From: Limnephilus marmoratus
Lineage: Eukaryota; Arthropoda; Insecta; Trichoptera; Limnephilidae
Reading direction: 5' to 3'
DNA length: 64,000 nt
Assembly: GCA_917880885.1 (NCBI GenBank)
Contig: OU862934.1
Span: 32,596,734 to 32,660,733, forward strand
In this document: one piece after another, positions 11,608 to 22,679 of the stretch
How the letters are laid out: the number at the start of each line of letters is the position of its first letter
Position numbering within the stretch: position 1 is the first letter of the stretch
Program-made: the position numbers and the translations under genes
The notes under the pieces: generated by a model
Told to the model about the DNA's origin: nothing
What the model saw: the letters and a program-made list of their open reading frames with translations, nothing else
Database searches by the model: none

Positions 11608-12233
11608 TATAAACTAATGTTTAAGACAATATCTTTGGTTTAAGACAAGATTTTTATGCATAGCACAAAGGGTAACAATTATCTATAAAAATGAATCGCT
11701 GAATGTGTTGCTAAGTGCATAACTTTCGAACGACTGCACCAAATTGGATAATTCTTTTTTTTGTGTGTTCGTTATTGTCAGGACAAGGTTTTTATGAAAC
11801 TTCGGGTGAGCTCTGGCATTATGAAATTTGTATAAAAAATTTGCTATTGGTGGCACGAGAGGAAGCGGCTATTGCTATGGAAAGCGGGAGGGAGGGAGAA
11901 ATGGGGGAGGGGAACCTGGGAGGGTGGAGGGGGACCTGGGAGGGGGGAAGGGAACTCGGGAGGGGGGTTCGTGGGACGGGGGAAGGGGGGGGAGTGAAGG
12001 GGGAGAGGGAAAGAGGAGGTGACGGAGGGGGAACGCGAGAGGGGAAGAGGGAGAAGAAGGGGAGGCGGAAGGGGAACGGGACGAATGGGAAAGGACACTC
12101 AGGTAGAAACAATTTCTTTATTAAATGGCATAGCAACGCATGCCGGGGACCAGCTGGTTACTTATAATAATGGTTACCCTTTGTGCTATGCATAAAAATC
12201 TTGTCTTAAACATTAGTTTATCAATTAAAAATG
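11608..12233. repeat. Palindromic element split by the Helitron
   Basis: The left arm (11608-11681) reads ...GCATAGCACAAAGGGTAAC, and the right arm (12158-12233) is its reverse complement with few differences. With the Helitron removed, the two arms would form a near-continuous hairpin. The same arm occurs at 53522-53575, joined to the tRNA-like foldback. Confidence 0.7.
11682..12157 (+). mobile_element. Small non-autonomous Helitron, complete ends
   Basis: It begins TCTATAAAAATGAATCGC after an A (11681) and ends GACCAGCTGG before a T (12158). This fits the Helitron rule of TC at the start, CTRR at the end and insertion between A and T. It is 476 bp. Its interior holds a purine-rich expansion (11880-12090, GGGAGGG and GGGGAA units). 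No Rep/helicase is encoded. It sits at the centre of an inverted repeat (about 11608-11681 and 12158-12233). Confidence 0.75.
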
Positions 12234-12984
12234 ATTATTCATTTTTTGGCGTTGTTTTTTCTTGAATAAATCAAAACAGGCTGCACTGGTTTTAAACGGA
12301 AATTTGTTTAAAGGAGTATTGTATTATTAGTTGTTAGCGGCCCGTTCCCGAATATTATTTATATGTAGGTTGGTTTTTTTAAACAATTAAAGTGATAAAA
12401 ACTTTTTTACAAAATAAGTTTGCCGTATGAACAAATTACATTATTAATTCATTTCAAACGATGTGCTTTGGCGTCATGAAATTAGCACTGCTCTTTATGT
12501 CTGGAATGAAACCCTCACGAATTTAAGAGTTTTTGCATCTTCACAAAACAGTTTCAGTTTTTTCAAGCAGAATCTCACCTTACAAATAAAATCAAAAAGC
12601 AAAATCGGCTGCAGAGAAGAACAGACGCCTAAAAATACCCTTTAACGCGGCATACAGCTCTTAGCCTGCACATTTCTGCATATGTATAATGTATATAAAA
12701 GCAGAAATGCACTTCCTAACGCCGTGCAGTTCAAAGCCAAAATGTCTGGTACTTGGCGCATCTCTACTGCGCATCCTGTTTGTTCATTGAGTAAAAATGG
12801 TCCAACGGAAGTTCCAGTGACATTGTCACCTATTACTCATTGGAATTTCCACGTTTTGCAATTTTTACGACAATTTCCTGCATTTAATGAACAGATGAAT
12901 GAAATAAAATGCGATAATGTTGAAGATTTCTGAGAATTGAATTTTGGAAGAGATTTCTTTACCTCACCAACAACTAACATTACT
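12234..12984. other. No recognised gene
   Basis: Two short open frames (12463-12645, 12682-12933) have no family-like motifs, biased codons or splice support. I treat them as chance. Confidence 0.5.
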
Positions 12985-13084
12985 AACTATTACGCCCGCA
13001 GGGATAAGCAGAGAGGACGGACCGCCAAAGAATTTCGGTCTTAGCACAATATACTCTATGCTTCATTCACGTTCGTACATTTAA
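12985..13084 (-). pseudogene. LINE 3' end fragment
   Basis: CGCCCGCAGGGATAAGCAGA and GACCGCCAAAGAATTTCGGT match the 3' end of the 21440-22110 family. It is directly followed by a family A SINE head. Confidence 0.5.
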
Positions 13085-13375
13085 ACCCGGGGTGGTCCAG
13101 CGGTAAGGCTTTTGACTTGCAATCTGATGATCGCCGGATCGAATCCCGGCGTGGGCAAATTAATTAATTTAAAAATAATATATAGTATATTTGCGGTACG
13201 TTTCGGTCGAGTGGAAGATACTGTCAGTATCGCCCTGGTGTAAGACAACCATTCAGAATTGAAACGTTACTTGAAATGGGTGTAGCCGTGTTTTGTGACT
13301 AGATCTGAGTAGCCAAAAACTTTTCCACCTTTCAATTTACCCTTATTGTGGATGCCATAGAATCACAGCCGGAGC
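13085..13375 (+). repeat. Family A SINE with tRNA-like head
   Basis: The head is at 13089-13160 (GGTGGTCCAGCGGTAAGG, GGATCGAATCCCGGCG), followed by the body with TATCGCCCTGGTGTAAGAC. It ends in the CACAGCCGGAGCAGTTAG region. Confidence 0.78.
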
Positions 13376-13420
13376 AGTTAGACACTTGTGCTGTATTAAA
13401 ATAAATAAAAAATAAAACAA

Positions 13421-13608
13421 ATGAAACAGTGTTACTTTGTTCGAACCACTTGTATATTTGTTTAAATCTGACCGGTTTCGGAATGACCGTTCCTTCTTCA
13501 GGGCGAACGTATAAAAAAGAAAACGTATGAAAAAGTAACGGTCGTTCCGAAACCGGTCGGCTTTAAACAAATATAAAAATGGTTCAAACAAAGTAACATT
13601 GTTTCATT
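13421..13608. repeat. Foldback repeat around a GACCGGTTTCGG motif
   Basis: The left arm (13421-13492) and right arm (13535-13608) are inverted copies with few mismatches (GTTACTTTG, TTTAAA, GACCGGTTTCGGAA). Between them is CCTTCTTCAGGGC. Motifs of this kind recur at the ends of some arthropod retroelements. Confidence 0.65.
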
Positions 13609-14084
13609 TATCTATAATGGATAACCACAAAGTTATAGCTACATTAAAAGTAAGTCCCTTTCTTAATCTTACTCATTGCGTTTAAAGCAGCATTCTTTGC
13701 GAATCCCCACATTTTTCACGCGGTTATACAATAAATAGTTTTTAATATATGATGCAACAAATTTGTTGAAAATGTTATAAATTTATTTGGTCTGTCTGGC
13801 GACTATAAGTCGAAAGGTCTTAATTATGTTAATTGGCGACTTCAATTTCCTTTTAAATCGGCGTAGATCTCATTTCTGTGAATTTTCTGTTCAATGTTCA
13901 CAGCATATCTGTCCAACTGCAAATTTCTGAATACTATTCTACCAACATCATTCTTGAAATAAAATTACTGAAAGTTCATGAAATTTAATCCATTTCCTTG
14001 AAAATTGTTAATCTTTCTTTCAAAGCTCTGTGCTTTGGTTCCATGACAGTTGCTCCCCAATAGTGGCCCCCCGGCATACTTATA

Positions 14085-14394
14085 TACAATACTGGCTGAC
14101 CCGGCCACGCGTTGCTGTCGCAAATAAAACACAACGTCATCTACTGGATAGTTATCCAACCTTTATAACCAACGCAGTCTTTGAGTTTATCGCGAAGAGA
14201 CAGACAGATGCCGCGGAGGACTTTAATTTATTATACGTAGAGATGGTGTGATAGATTATAATAATGTGCATGAAATGCTTGGGGTAACTAACGTATTTTA
14301 GTTAATAAGGATTGATAACGTATCCGTCTAAATAACTTTTCAATTACCGCAATGTTGGTGACCATTTTTTTAGAAGATAGAATGGTAGTAAGCT
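14085..14394 (-). repeat. Helitron-like repeat, 3' half (split by LINE)
   Basis: Matches 48106-48410 in reverse complement. It includes the CGCGTGGCCGGGTCAG-type end and the TATTATAAATTAAAGTCCTC-like segment. It continues at 17857 beyond the inserted LINE. Confidence 0.65.
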
Positions 14395-14574
14395 TTTTTT
14401 TTTTTTTTTTTTTTATTGGTTTTTATATACATATACATGTAATATAATCATGAGTAATTACATTTTCAGGTTACAAACGGATTAAACTCAAATCATTAAA
14501 TACTAACATGCAACATTGATTATAAACAGTATAAACATATATATGTATATAATATATAACCTTTACGAGAGTAA

Positions 14575-15600
14575 GTAGTAAGAGAAGTCCAGAACCAGTT
14601 GCTTTATCGCATCACCAATTAAGGGAATTTTATAAGGCTGACAAATGTGAAGAGGGGAAGAAGATTTGAGAAAATTGTCAGTTGTTCTGAAAGTGCTTGT
14701 CTATCATTTTAGGCAAAGCGAAACGTTTCGATCCTGATTGGTTTTCTTTCATCAAGACGATAAAGAGAATGTATTACTCTGGAATGAGAAGCAAATATAT
14801 CACTTTATTGTTCTTATTCAAATATGTACATATATTTGAATAAGAACAATAACTGGTTAAAATACTGAAACAAATAACTGGTTACATGATGAACTGACGT
14901 AAAATTCGTAAGTAAGTTTAAATACCCCATGTATAATTCCGTCCGTGTGTAATTATTGAAGATTAATAATGTTACGTATAATTTTCTCCTAACACCAAAA
15001 TAACTTACATCATTATATGTTTTAATTAGGTACTTACCTAATATTTAAACTTTTTTTTTCTTTTATAGTTGTTTATGTAATATGGCAGACTGGGATTGCA
15101 CTACCCTCCCAGTCCTGCTGGAATAAAAACTTAAATAAATAAATAAAATAAAAAAATTATTATTATCCATAAAAAAATTGCTTACTTGGACTCGAATCCG
15201 CTGTCGCTGGGTATGGAGCCAAGATTGGTAGCTTACTGTTTATTCAGCGCTTACTGTTCTGCAGCGAATAGTGTCGAAGATCATCTTTCCCTACCCGGTT
15301 GACTGATTTATCCCTTGAGTTATCGTAACAAGTTTCACAAATTCTTTCAATACTTTGAATTTGATCACCATAATCATAAATTTTGACAATGATCCATTTG
15401 AAATAAACGAGCTCTAACGTGTTAGAAACTTCTCCACTTGCCCATATTTTCTAGTAGTTATGAATCCGTAATAAGACATTTAAGTTGGTACGTAGACTCG
15501 GTATTGTGACAATAAATGTCATGCGGAAGCACGCTATAGGTACGAAACAATTATTAAAAGACATATTTTCTTAAATGCCAAGAACGGTTTAGCATTTACT
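14575..15600. mobile_element. Unidentified insertion inside the LINE 3' UTR
   Basis: In the related LINE at 41366-41400, the 3' UTR motif CCTTTACGAGAGT is followed after six bases by ACTCGTGTGTAAAGG. Here the same two motifs are about 1,030 bp apart (14563-14574 and 15601-15615). The intervening DNA holds a 44-bp near-perfect hairpin at 14807-14850 (19-bp arms) and, at 15084-15160, a segment ending in an (AATA)n-like A-rich tail. No protein or terminal repeat was recognised. Confidence 0.5.
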
Positions 15601-15806
15601 ACTCGTGTGTAAAGGGAAGAGAAAAATATATATATATATATATATTTTTTAAATTAAAAAAATTAAAATTAAAAATTATAACACATACATTATATTTACG
15701 TACTTACATAAATCGAATGTGTAAAAAAAATAAAATATATTAAAAAAAAATAATAATTTAAAATAAATTTTTGAATAAGTATTGTTAATTAAAGGTTAAT
15801 GCGGTT

Positions 15807-17264
15807 CTAAGTGGCTAAATTATTTAAGATATTATTGTTTAATTTATTTTTGAATTTATTGTAGTCAGGTTCTAATCTCAGCTCTATTGCTAGTTGATTA
15901 AACCACACCACTTCATTGTACGTGTAGTAGTGTTGTGCAAAACTGGTATGCATTAATGGCGTACACAAGCGACCCACTGTGTTTTGCCTATTGCTCTCAA
16001 CGCGGACCATGGCGTGGTGCGACTTATTAGAATAGTCTTTGTGTATTTGAAGCAGTGTATTTTTTATATATGTATTTTTTAGAGGTGGGACTTGAAAGTC
16101 TTGAAAAAGTTGAGAGGTTGAATAATCTGATGGTTTCTTAGTAATAATTTTGATTATTAATCTTTGAGTAATTTCCAACGGTAAAATTGAGGTTTTGTAA
16201 GCTCCTCCCCATGCAACAATACCGTATTGTATTATCGAATGGGCTAGAGCATAGTATATATTTTTAAGAATTTTTAAGTTAAGTATATTTCTTAAATTAA
16301 TAAATATGTATATAAGTTTTCTTAATCTATTTATAGTATTGGTAATTTGAGTCTTCCACTTAAGGTTACTATCTATTATTACACCCAAATATTTTATTTC
16401 TTTTTTATTTGCTATGAATAGACAGTCATTATTTTGGCATGTTAATATTTTAGTGGTGCATTTTTTTGAATGAATTTTAATATTTAAGGCGATAGGAGGA
16501 GATTTTTTGTTATTTATACTAAAAGGTATATAATAGGTTTTTTCAATGTTTAATGTTAATAAATTTTCGTCAAACCATTCTTTCAAGATATTAATATCAT
16601 GATTAGCAGTTATTTCAAGTTCATTCCATGAATTTGCTTGGAATATAATTGCAGTATCATCTGCATATGAAACAAGTTTTCCTGTTATTGGTAATTCAAA
16701 GATATTATTAACATACAAGATGAATAGAAGAGGGCCCAAAATCGTGCCTTGTGGTATTCCAAAGTCGCTTGTACTCGGTTCACTAAGAATGTTTTTTATT
16801 TTTACATATTGATTTCTAGAGTTAAGGAAACTTTCTATCCATGTGTTAGCGTTATCTATAATTCCGATTTCGTTAAGCTTGTATAGTAATTTTTTGTGAC
16901 TTATGCTGTCAAAGGCTTTCCTTAGGTCTATGAAAATTGCAAGAGATTTTTTGCCTTTGTCTAGTGCTTGATGTATTTTTGTTGTTAAATCTATGATTGC
17001 GTCCTGTGTGGTTATTTTTGCGCGAAAACCAAATTGTTGGTCACTCAGTATATTATTAATTCCAATAAAATTTTGTATTTGCTTTTTAGCTACCTTTTCA
17101 AAAATTTTTGAGATATTTGATAATACTGATATAGGTCGGTAGTTATTAATTTCTTTAGAGTCACCTGATTTATAAATCGGTGTAATAATAGTTCTTTTAT
17201 ATATTGATGGAAAGATACCCTTTTTAAGACTATTGTTTATAATATATGTAATAGGCTTTTTCAA
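15807..17264 (-). pseudogene. LINE reverse transcriptase (C-terminal 485 residues)
   Basis: Fingers-palm-thumb of a non-LTR RT with intact catalytic motifs (FIDLRKAFD and YADD) and the thumb motif IIQYGIVAWGG. No N-terminal endonuclease remains. The frame is separated by one base from the upstream linker frame at 17323-17796. Typed as a pseudogene because it is truncated and frameshifted. Confidence 0.85.
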
Positions 17265-17856
17265 AAAGTTAAGATGTGTCTTTAGATTTTCAACAGTGAT
17301 CCCATCAAACCCTGGTGCTGATTCAGTTTTTAGGTTTTTTTATTATATCAACAATTTCTTGTTCAGTTACCGTATCGAATTTTCCTATGGTTTTTTTTGA
17401 TGATGTTACATCATTTTCTGCGGTAGATGTGGTATTATCTACGATATTAGTTATTTTGCTTGCGAGATTTTTTCCGACATTAGAAAAAAATGTATTGAAA
17501 GCATTTGCACATTGTTCAGGGTTATCCAAAACTTGTACCATATTGTTATCAATACGTAGCTTTAAAATGTCACTTGTTTTCCTTTTTTTATCAATTATTT
17601 CATTTATTGTTTTCCAAATTTGTTTATTGTTGTTTCCTGAATTCAATACCTTTTGTTTATAAAATTCCTCTTTGGTAGTTTTAATTAGTGCCGTTAGTTT
17701 GTTTCTGTATTTTTTAAAGTATGAGATGATTGGATTATTTAGTGGATATTTTTTAGTTAGTTTAAATAGTTTTTCTTTTTCTCGTATAGAAACCACGAGG
17801 CCATGAGTGATCCATGGTTTAAGTTTATGAAATTTATTTTTATATGTTTTGTTATA

Positions 17857-18190
17857 GCTATCCGTAAAAGATAAATATATGCCTTCACGGACTTTTTTGT
17901 AGATCTATAAAAGAGGAATATCCCACCATGCATTGTTTTGTTATATCCCAAAAGGATTAGGCAGCGTTTTCGATGAAAGCTACCAGGCGGTTCGACTTTT
18001 TCCGACACTTCTAACAATTATCGTTATTTTTCAACCAATTTACACAAATCCTTGACAAATTACAAACTTAAACCTTCCTCACGAAAAAAACCGTATGAAA
18101 ATCCGTTCAGTAGTTTTCGAGTTTATCGCGAACACACAGACAGACAGACAGACGACGCGGAGGACTTTAATTTATAAAATGTAGAGAAGA
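17857..18190 (-). repeat. Helitron-like repeat, 5' half (split by LINE)
   Basis: Matches 47740-48106 in reverse complement, including the GTCTGTCTGTCTGT run, CTACTGAACGGATTTTCAT-like segment and the ATGCATGGTGGGATATTCC-like segment. It was once contiguous with 14085-14394. Confidence 0.65.
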
Positions 18191-18317
18191 GATGCAGTCG
18201 GTTTAGGGAAAATACGGTATACTTATTTACACGAAATATAACTCACCGAAGTGGTATACAGATAGGATGTACCCACTGCTGAATAACAAAAGTGTTAAAC
18301 ATATATTTTCTTTTTTT

Positions 18318-18556
18318 TTCTTTTACGTGAGCTCCACACAGGAAGGCCTTGGGGGAAAAAAATCTCTCAGAGCCTATGTCATCTTTGGGGATACTGTGTG
18401 GAGGGTTTTTTAAGGAAACGAAGGAGAGGGGAGTTCTGGGAAGGAAAAGGGTTTGTAAGAATCTGGTGTTCAGTGTGTCCTGGTCATCCGCCTCCAAGAC
18501 CTAGACAAACCTCGCCCCATGAACTCGGGCACCCCTGCTAAATCACCAAAAGTCAT
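18318..18556 (-). repeat. Family B repeat, minus-strand copy (3' half)
   Basis: Minus-strand copy from GGTGATTTAGCAGGGGTGCC to the CTCCTGTGTGGAGCTCACG end. It forms an inverted pair with 18650-19070. Confidence 0.7.
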
Positions 18557-18649
18557 TCAAATGCATCAAGGATAAAACTTCTTGTCTATATATAGATACT
18601 GTATATACCAGCGTATAAGTACAAACACTCGACAATGTAATAAGTTTGT

Positions 18650-19070
18650 TTGTGGAGGCCTAAATGGGTACCGCTGCCCCGGGAACCATTTTTTAGATAA
18701 CCAACATCTCTGCCATAGGTCACCCCAAGTGGTTTACTACGTTTGGTGACTTAGCAGAGATGCCGGTTTGTATGAAGCTGAGGCTTGTCTATGTTTTGGC
18801 GGCCGGATCAGACTTGGTGAGGAGGTCTTTTGACGTCTCCAGCCAGAATCCCTCGACCCATCACCTTGTACCGCAGTTGAAGGGATAGATTCATACGTCC
18901 GTCACTCATTGACGCACTGACACCCAGATTCCTACCCACCCCTCATACCTATTTCCTTCCCAGAACTACCTTTTCTTCATTTCCTTAAAATATCCTCCAC
19001 ACAGCATCCCCTATGATGACATTGAGAAGACCGAGGTAAATTATTTTCCTCCGGGCGTCCTATGTGTATC
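18650..19070 (+). repeat. Family B repeat
   Basis: From GGAGGCCTAAATGGGTACCG through TTTGGTGACTTAGCAGAGAT to ATTATTTTCCTCCGGGCGTC. About 420 bp, diverged. Confidence 0.7.
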
Positions 19071-19084
19071 GAATGTTAAAAAAA

Positions 19085-19215
19085 TCCCTACCAACTTATT
19101 ATTGGAGGCATGCTTGAAGTCGATTTAGTTTTGAAATTGGTAAATAATACACAAAAAATATTAATATATTTCAGGGGCCAACTGTTGGGGATCAACTGTA
19201 AGTTCACCCTGTGCT
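19085..19215 (+). repeat. Fragment of the GATCAACTGTC repeat family
   Basis: ACCAACTTATTATTGGAGGC and GGGGCCAACTGTTGGGGATC match the family at 62590-63420. Confidence 0.55.
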
Positions 19216-19424
19216 TTGTGCAACGTGCGTTTACTATTTTGGCTAGGTTATGATCCTTCCGCTGAGAATTCCGTTGTAGCTTCTCTTTCTGTTCTACACG
19301 TCGCTTATGAGAAAAAGGAAGAGGTCACAATTCACAATTAACAATGGAACTGTCAGTGGTATGCGTTGAACAAGGATTATAATGCATTACCTTTGGATGA
19401 TATCACTGCATTGGATGCAGCCAT

Positions 19425-19520
19425 AGAATGGGGGCCTCAGCATTAAATAGGGGCCTCAGAAAATAGGGGTCTCAGCATTTAATGGGGGCCTCAGCAAAAT
19501 AGGGGCCTCAGCTCGGGTAA
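19425..19520. repeat. Short tandem repeat (GGGGCCTCAGCA)
   Basis: Five units of GGGGCCTCAG with spacers AAAATA or ATTTAAT. Confidence 0.65.
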
Positions 19521-19634
19521 GCCACCCAGTGAGGCCAATATTATTGGAATGTGATATGAAATGTAAAGTGTTGTATCAAAATTAAAAATGTTTGTACCTC
19601 GTGACCCAAAAGTCTGGTATTAAACATCAGAGAT

Positions 19635-20000
19635 CAAAAGGGTAAGGCTCTAGAACTTTCGACTAGCAATTACGAGATCGCGGGTTCAATCTCGGCCTGT
19701 GAAAATCAATTTTACTAGATTAATTTGTATTATTTCACAATTTATTCATTTTAAATAATATACAGCATATTTGCGGCACGTTCCGGAGTGGAAGATACTC
19801 TCAGTATCGCCCTGGTGTAAGACCACCATTCAGAATTGAAACGTTGCTTGAAATGGCGTTAGTCGTGTTTGGTGACCAGATCTGAATAGCCAGATACCTC
19901 CCCATCTTCTTCCTCTCCCCACTTATATTCTACCTCATAAGTCATACCTTGATTGGGGGTGCCATAATCTCACTGGCTCCAGACGGGAGCGGTTTGGACT
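19635..20000 (+). repeat. Family A SINE with tRNA-like head
   Basis: Head with GGGTAAGGCTCTAGAAC and GGGTTCAATCTCGGCC (B-box-like), then TATCGCCCTGGTGTAAGACC and the ATCTGAATAGCCAGATACCT body. It ends TCCAGACGGGAGCGGTTTGG. Confidence 0.78.
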
Positions 20001-20007
20001 TTTTTTT

Positions 20008-20287
20008 TACATGAGTTCCACACAGGAGGCCCTGAGGAAAATAATTTCCCTGAGGGACTGTGTCATCTTTGGGGATGCTGTGTGGAGGTTTTTTAGGGAA
20101 AGGAAGGAGAGGAGAGGTCTGGGAAGGAAAAGGGTTTAAGGGGTGGGTAGGAATCTGGGATTCAGTGTGACCTGGTCATCCATCTCCAAGACTAGACAAA
20201 CCTCATCTCATGAACCTGGGCACCCCTGCTAAATCACCAAACGTAGCGATCCACTTGGGGTGACCTATGGCAGAGGTATCAGTTTGC
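20008..20287 (-). repeat. Family B repeat, minus-strand copy (3' half)
   Basis: On the plus strand it runs from CATGAGTTCCACACAGGAGG to the GGGGTGACCTATGGCAGAGG motif. That motif is the proposed seed of the 18-bp minisatellite. It sits between two family A SINEs. Confidence 0.7.
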
Positions 20288-20304
20288 TCTGTATTCAGAT
20301 AAAA

Positions 20305-20630
20305 AGAAAGTTATTTCACAATATATTCATTTACAATAATATAAAGCATATTTGCGGCATGTTCCAGAATAGAAGATACTCTCAGTATCGCCCTGGTGTA
20401 AGACCACCATTCAGGACTAAAATATTGCTAAAATGGCTTTACCCGTGTTTGGTGACCAGATCTGAATAACCAGATACTTCCCCACTTTCCTCTTTCCCAT
20501 CTCCTTCCCCTCCCCAATACCCTCAGTCTCACAACATACCCCAATTGGGAATACCATAGCATCACTTTCTCCAACAGGCGTTTGGGAACATTTGGAACTC
20601 CTGTCCGGTATTGCCGAAACAAAAACCTTC
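20305..20630 (+). repeat. Family A SINE, headless
   Basis: Body from ATTTCACAATATATTCATTT through TATCGCCCTGGTGTAAGACC to CTCCTGTCCGGTATTGCCG. Only the tRNA-like head is missing. Confidence 0.72.
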
Positions 20631-20800
20631 AGAAAACTAAAGTAGACAAGAGTGGGAAGACTACGAAGCACCGCGCAAAGATGTGATCTCATTTTCTCGC
20701 AGGCCTCAGTGTCTTTTTAATGTCGCTATTTTTCGTTTCATCGAGTTTCAAATCACAACAGTGCTAAAGAAATTTCACTTCAAAAATCTCGTTACAACTT
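20618..20800 (+). repeat. Family Y repeat fragment
   Basis: CCTTCAGAAAACTAAAGTAG, GACTACGAAGCACCGCGCAA and TTTCAAATCACAACAGTGCT match family Y. Confidence 0.5.
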
Positions 20801-21261
20801 CTCTCAGGAAAGAACGAACGAATTTGTGATTATAATTGAAGAAAATCTCAAGTATGTCTATTGGACCGAGTTCAGTGAAGACACGCGCTGTTTCTCAGTA
20901 ACTTATCTTCTCTTTTTAATCCATCTACATACTCGTAAGTCCTCTGTAGAGTTTCCGGCCCCCTTACAATTACAAGTCCGAACATGTGAAATATATTTTA
21001 GTACATTTGTTCAGAGAGGAAGAAAAACTAAAAATAAATCGTAACAGAAAAAAACGCGGGGGGATTTTTTGTTTGCGCTTGTGAAAAACTGACACAATGT
21101 AAATATATGTTTTTATTTTCTTTAGTGGTATTATTTTGTCGCGTGTCTAAAGGTTATTATTAGACGACCCCGTGGTGTTGTGGTCATAAATTTTGAGTTC
21201 GGATCCGGAGGATATCGTTGAGAGGCATAAAAGAGTGACATGTTTGCTTTTTTGTTAAATT

Positions 21262-21330
21262 TGAATACCTCGCAAGACTTTCAACTGTCCCGTCTGGAGC
21301 CAGTGAGTCTCTGGCATGACCAAGTTGAAA
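21262..21330 (-). repeat. Family A SINE fragment (3' end)
   Basis: TTTCAACTGTCCCGTCTGGA and GCCAGTGAGTCTCTGGCATG match the 3' terminal part. Confidence 0.5.
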
Positions 21331-21439
21331 CTAGGTTTCCAAGACTGTGGCGTCTTTACAGTTTATCTGCCGACATTTGGCCCCACTATAAAATTATAAT
21401 TTTTGTGGATTTTTACCAATTTCAAATGTAAAATCTAAC

Positions 21440-22110
21440 TAACCATGACGCCGTTTCCCCGCAGGGGTAGGCAGAGAGGACAGACCGCCAAACAACTCGG
21501 TCTTGGCACACACTCTTTGCCTCACTGACATTCATACATAGTCTTCTATTATTCTGACTTTTGACATGGCCCAACTCAAATATCTGATTCACTTGATCGT
21601 GCTATATCTTCATCGGGCGTCCCCGACTTCTTCTTCCATTCACATTTGCGTCATATATTCTTCTCACACTATGTTCTTCTTTCATTCGCTCTACATGCCC
21701 AAACCATCTGAGTGTCCCTTTCTTGATCTTACTCATTATGCTTACATCAGCCTTACATTCTTTGCGGATATCCACATTTCTCACACGATCATGCATGGTT
21801 TTACCACGCATACGCCTCAGGGATCTCTTTTCCACAGCATTCAGTTTACTTTCATCCTTCCTCTGCCAGTTCCATGCGTCACTGCCATACATCAGGGTAG
21901 GTACCAGGACTCCATTGTGGACTGCTAACTTCGCTCCTTTCGACAGTTTTTTTATTAGCGCCAACGGCATTCAGTCCTCCATTAATGGAGTTACCTGCAT
22001 TTACCCTTCTTTCAATATCTCTATCAGCCTTCCTATCTCTCGTAAACATACTTCCCAGTAAATGTAAAATCGACTTCAAAAATACCCTTAATAATAAGTT
22101 GCTATGAATA
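21440..22110 (-). pseudogene. RTE-like LINE RT C-terminal remnant, longest copy
   Basis: The minus strand encodes RRVNAGNSINGGLNAVGANKK (22060 region), then ALIKKLSKGAKLAVHNGVLV, PTLMYGSDAWNWQRKDESKL and TLRWFGHVERMKEEHSVRRI, then RRSRGRP. Two frame changes break it. There is no catalytic palm, so only the thumb and C-terminal tail remain. The 3' end is at about 21445, by CTAACC. Confidence 0.7.
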
Positions 22111-22320
22111 TCAAACGAATTTATATACAGATGCATGTGAATGAAAATATGTTTTATACCTTTGTTATTCGGCAGTACATCCTCTCTGCACACCCCGTCG
22201 GGGTCACTTAGTTGTATTTTGTGTAATTAGGTATACCGTATTTTCCCTAAGCCGACTGCACTTTTTGTATAAGAACGCCGGGGGGCCATTTGTCGGTGGA
22301 TCAACTGTCATGGAACCGTC
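22060..22320. repeat. Fragment of the GATCAACTGTC repeat family
   Basis: AAAATCGACTTCAAAAATAC, ATACCGTATTTTCCCTAAGC and GTCGGTGGATCAACTGTCAT tie this to 18180-18600, 54250-54400 and 62590-63420. Confidence 0.5.
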
Positions 22321-22324
22321 TTTT

Positions 22325-22660
22325 ACAGGGCTAGCAGATTCTTTAATAGTGACTGGGTTGGTTGCCCGGGTTCATGGGATGAGGTTTGTCCAGGTCTTGG
22401 CGGCCGATGCGTCTGCCCACTAGCTGCGTGGCGGGTCGGATAGAGAGAGACTGGTTGAGGGATGTCTTTTGACCTCTCCAGACACCATCCCTCGACCCAT
22501 CGCCTTGCACCGCAGTTGGAGGGTTGGATTCGTACGTCCGTCACTCTTGGACACATCGACACGCAGATTCCTACCCACCCCTCATACCTATTTCCTCCCC
22601 CATGACTTCCTCTCCTTCCTTTCCTTAAAAAAACCTCCACACAGCATCCCCTAAGATGCT
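22325..22660 (+). repeat. Family B repeat
   Basis: CCGGGTTCATGGGATGAGGT through TCCACACAGCATCCCCTAAG; the hairpin end is missing. Confidence 0.7.
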
Positions 22661-22679
22661 AATATTAAAAATGTTAAAA

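Larger units (their letters stand above)
14395..17856 (-). mobile_element. 5'-truncated LINE (Jockey/CR1 group) inserted in a Helitron-like repeat
   Basis: The minus strand carries the end of an endonuclease/RT protein. A 157-aa frame (17323-17796) holds the KPWIT-downstream linker. After a one-base break in an A7 run near 17330, a 485-aa frame (15807-17264) gives FPSIYKRTIITPIYKSGD, NYRPISVLSNISKIFEK, IFIDLRKAFDS, GIPQGTILGPLLFILYVNNI and SYADDTAIIF. The element ends in a poly-T (plus strand) at about 14395-14416, which is its A-tail. The 5' break is at about 17856. AGCT flanks both junctions. The two halves of the surrounding repeat (14085-14394 and 17857-18190) align with the uninterrupted copy at 47740-48410. 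Confidence 0.8.

Noticed and set aside
11715..12167. Gly/Arg-rich and, on the other strand, Pro-rich open frames
   Set aside because: They come from the purine-rich low-complexity tract inside a Helitron and have no domain or codon signal.
15625..15655. AT-run as a regulatory element
   Set aside because: A simple (AT)n microsatellite in a LINE 3' UTR.
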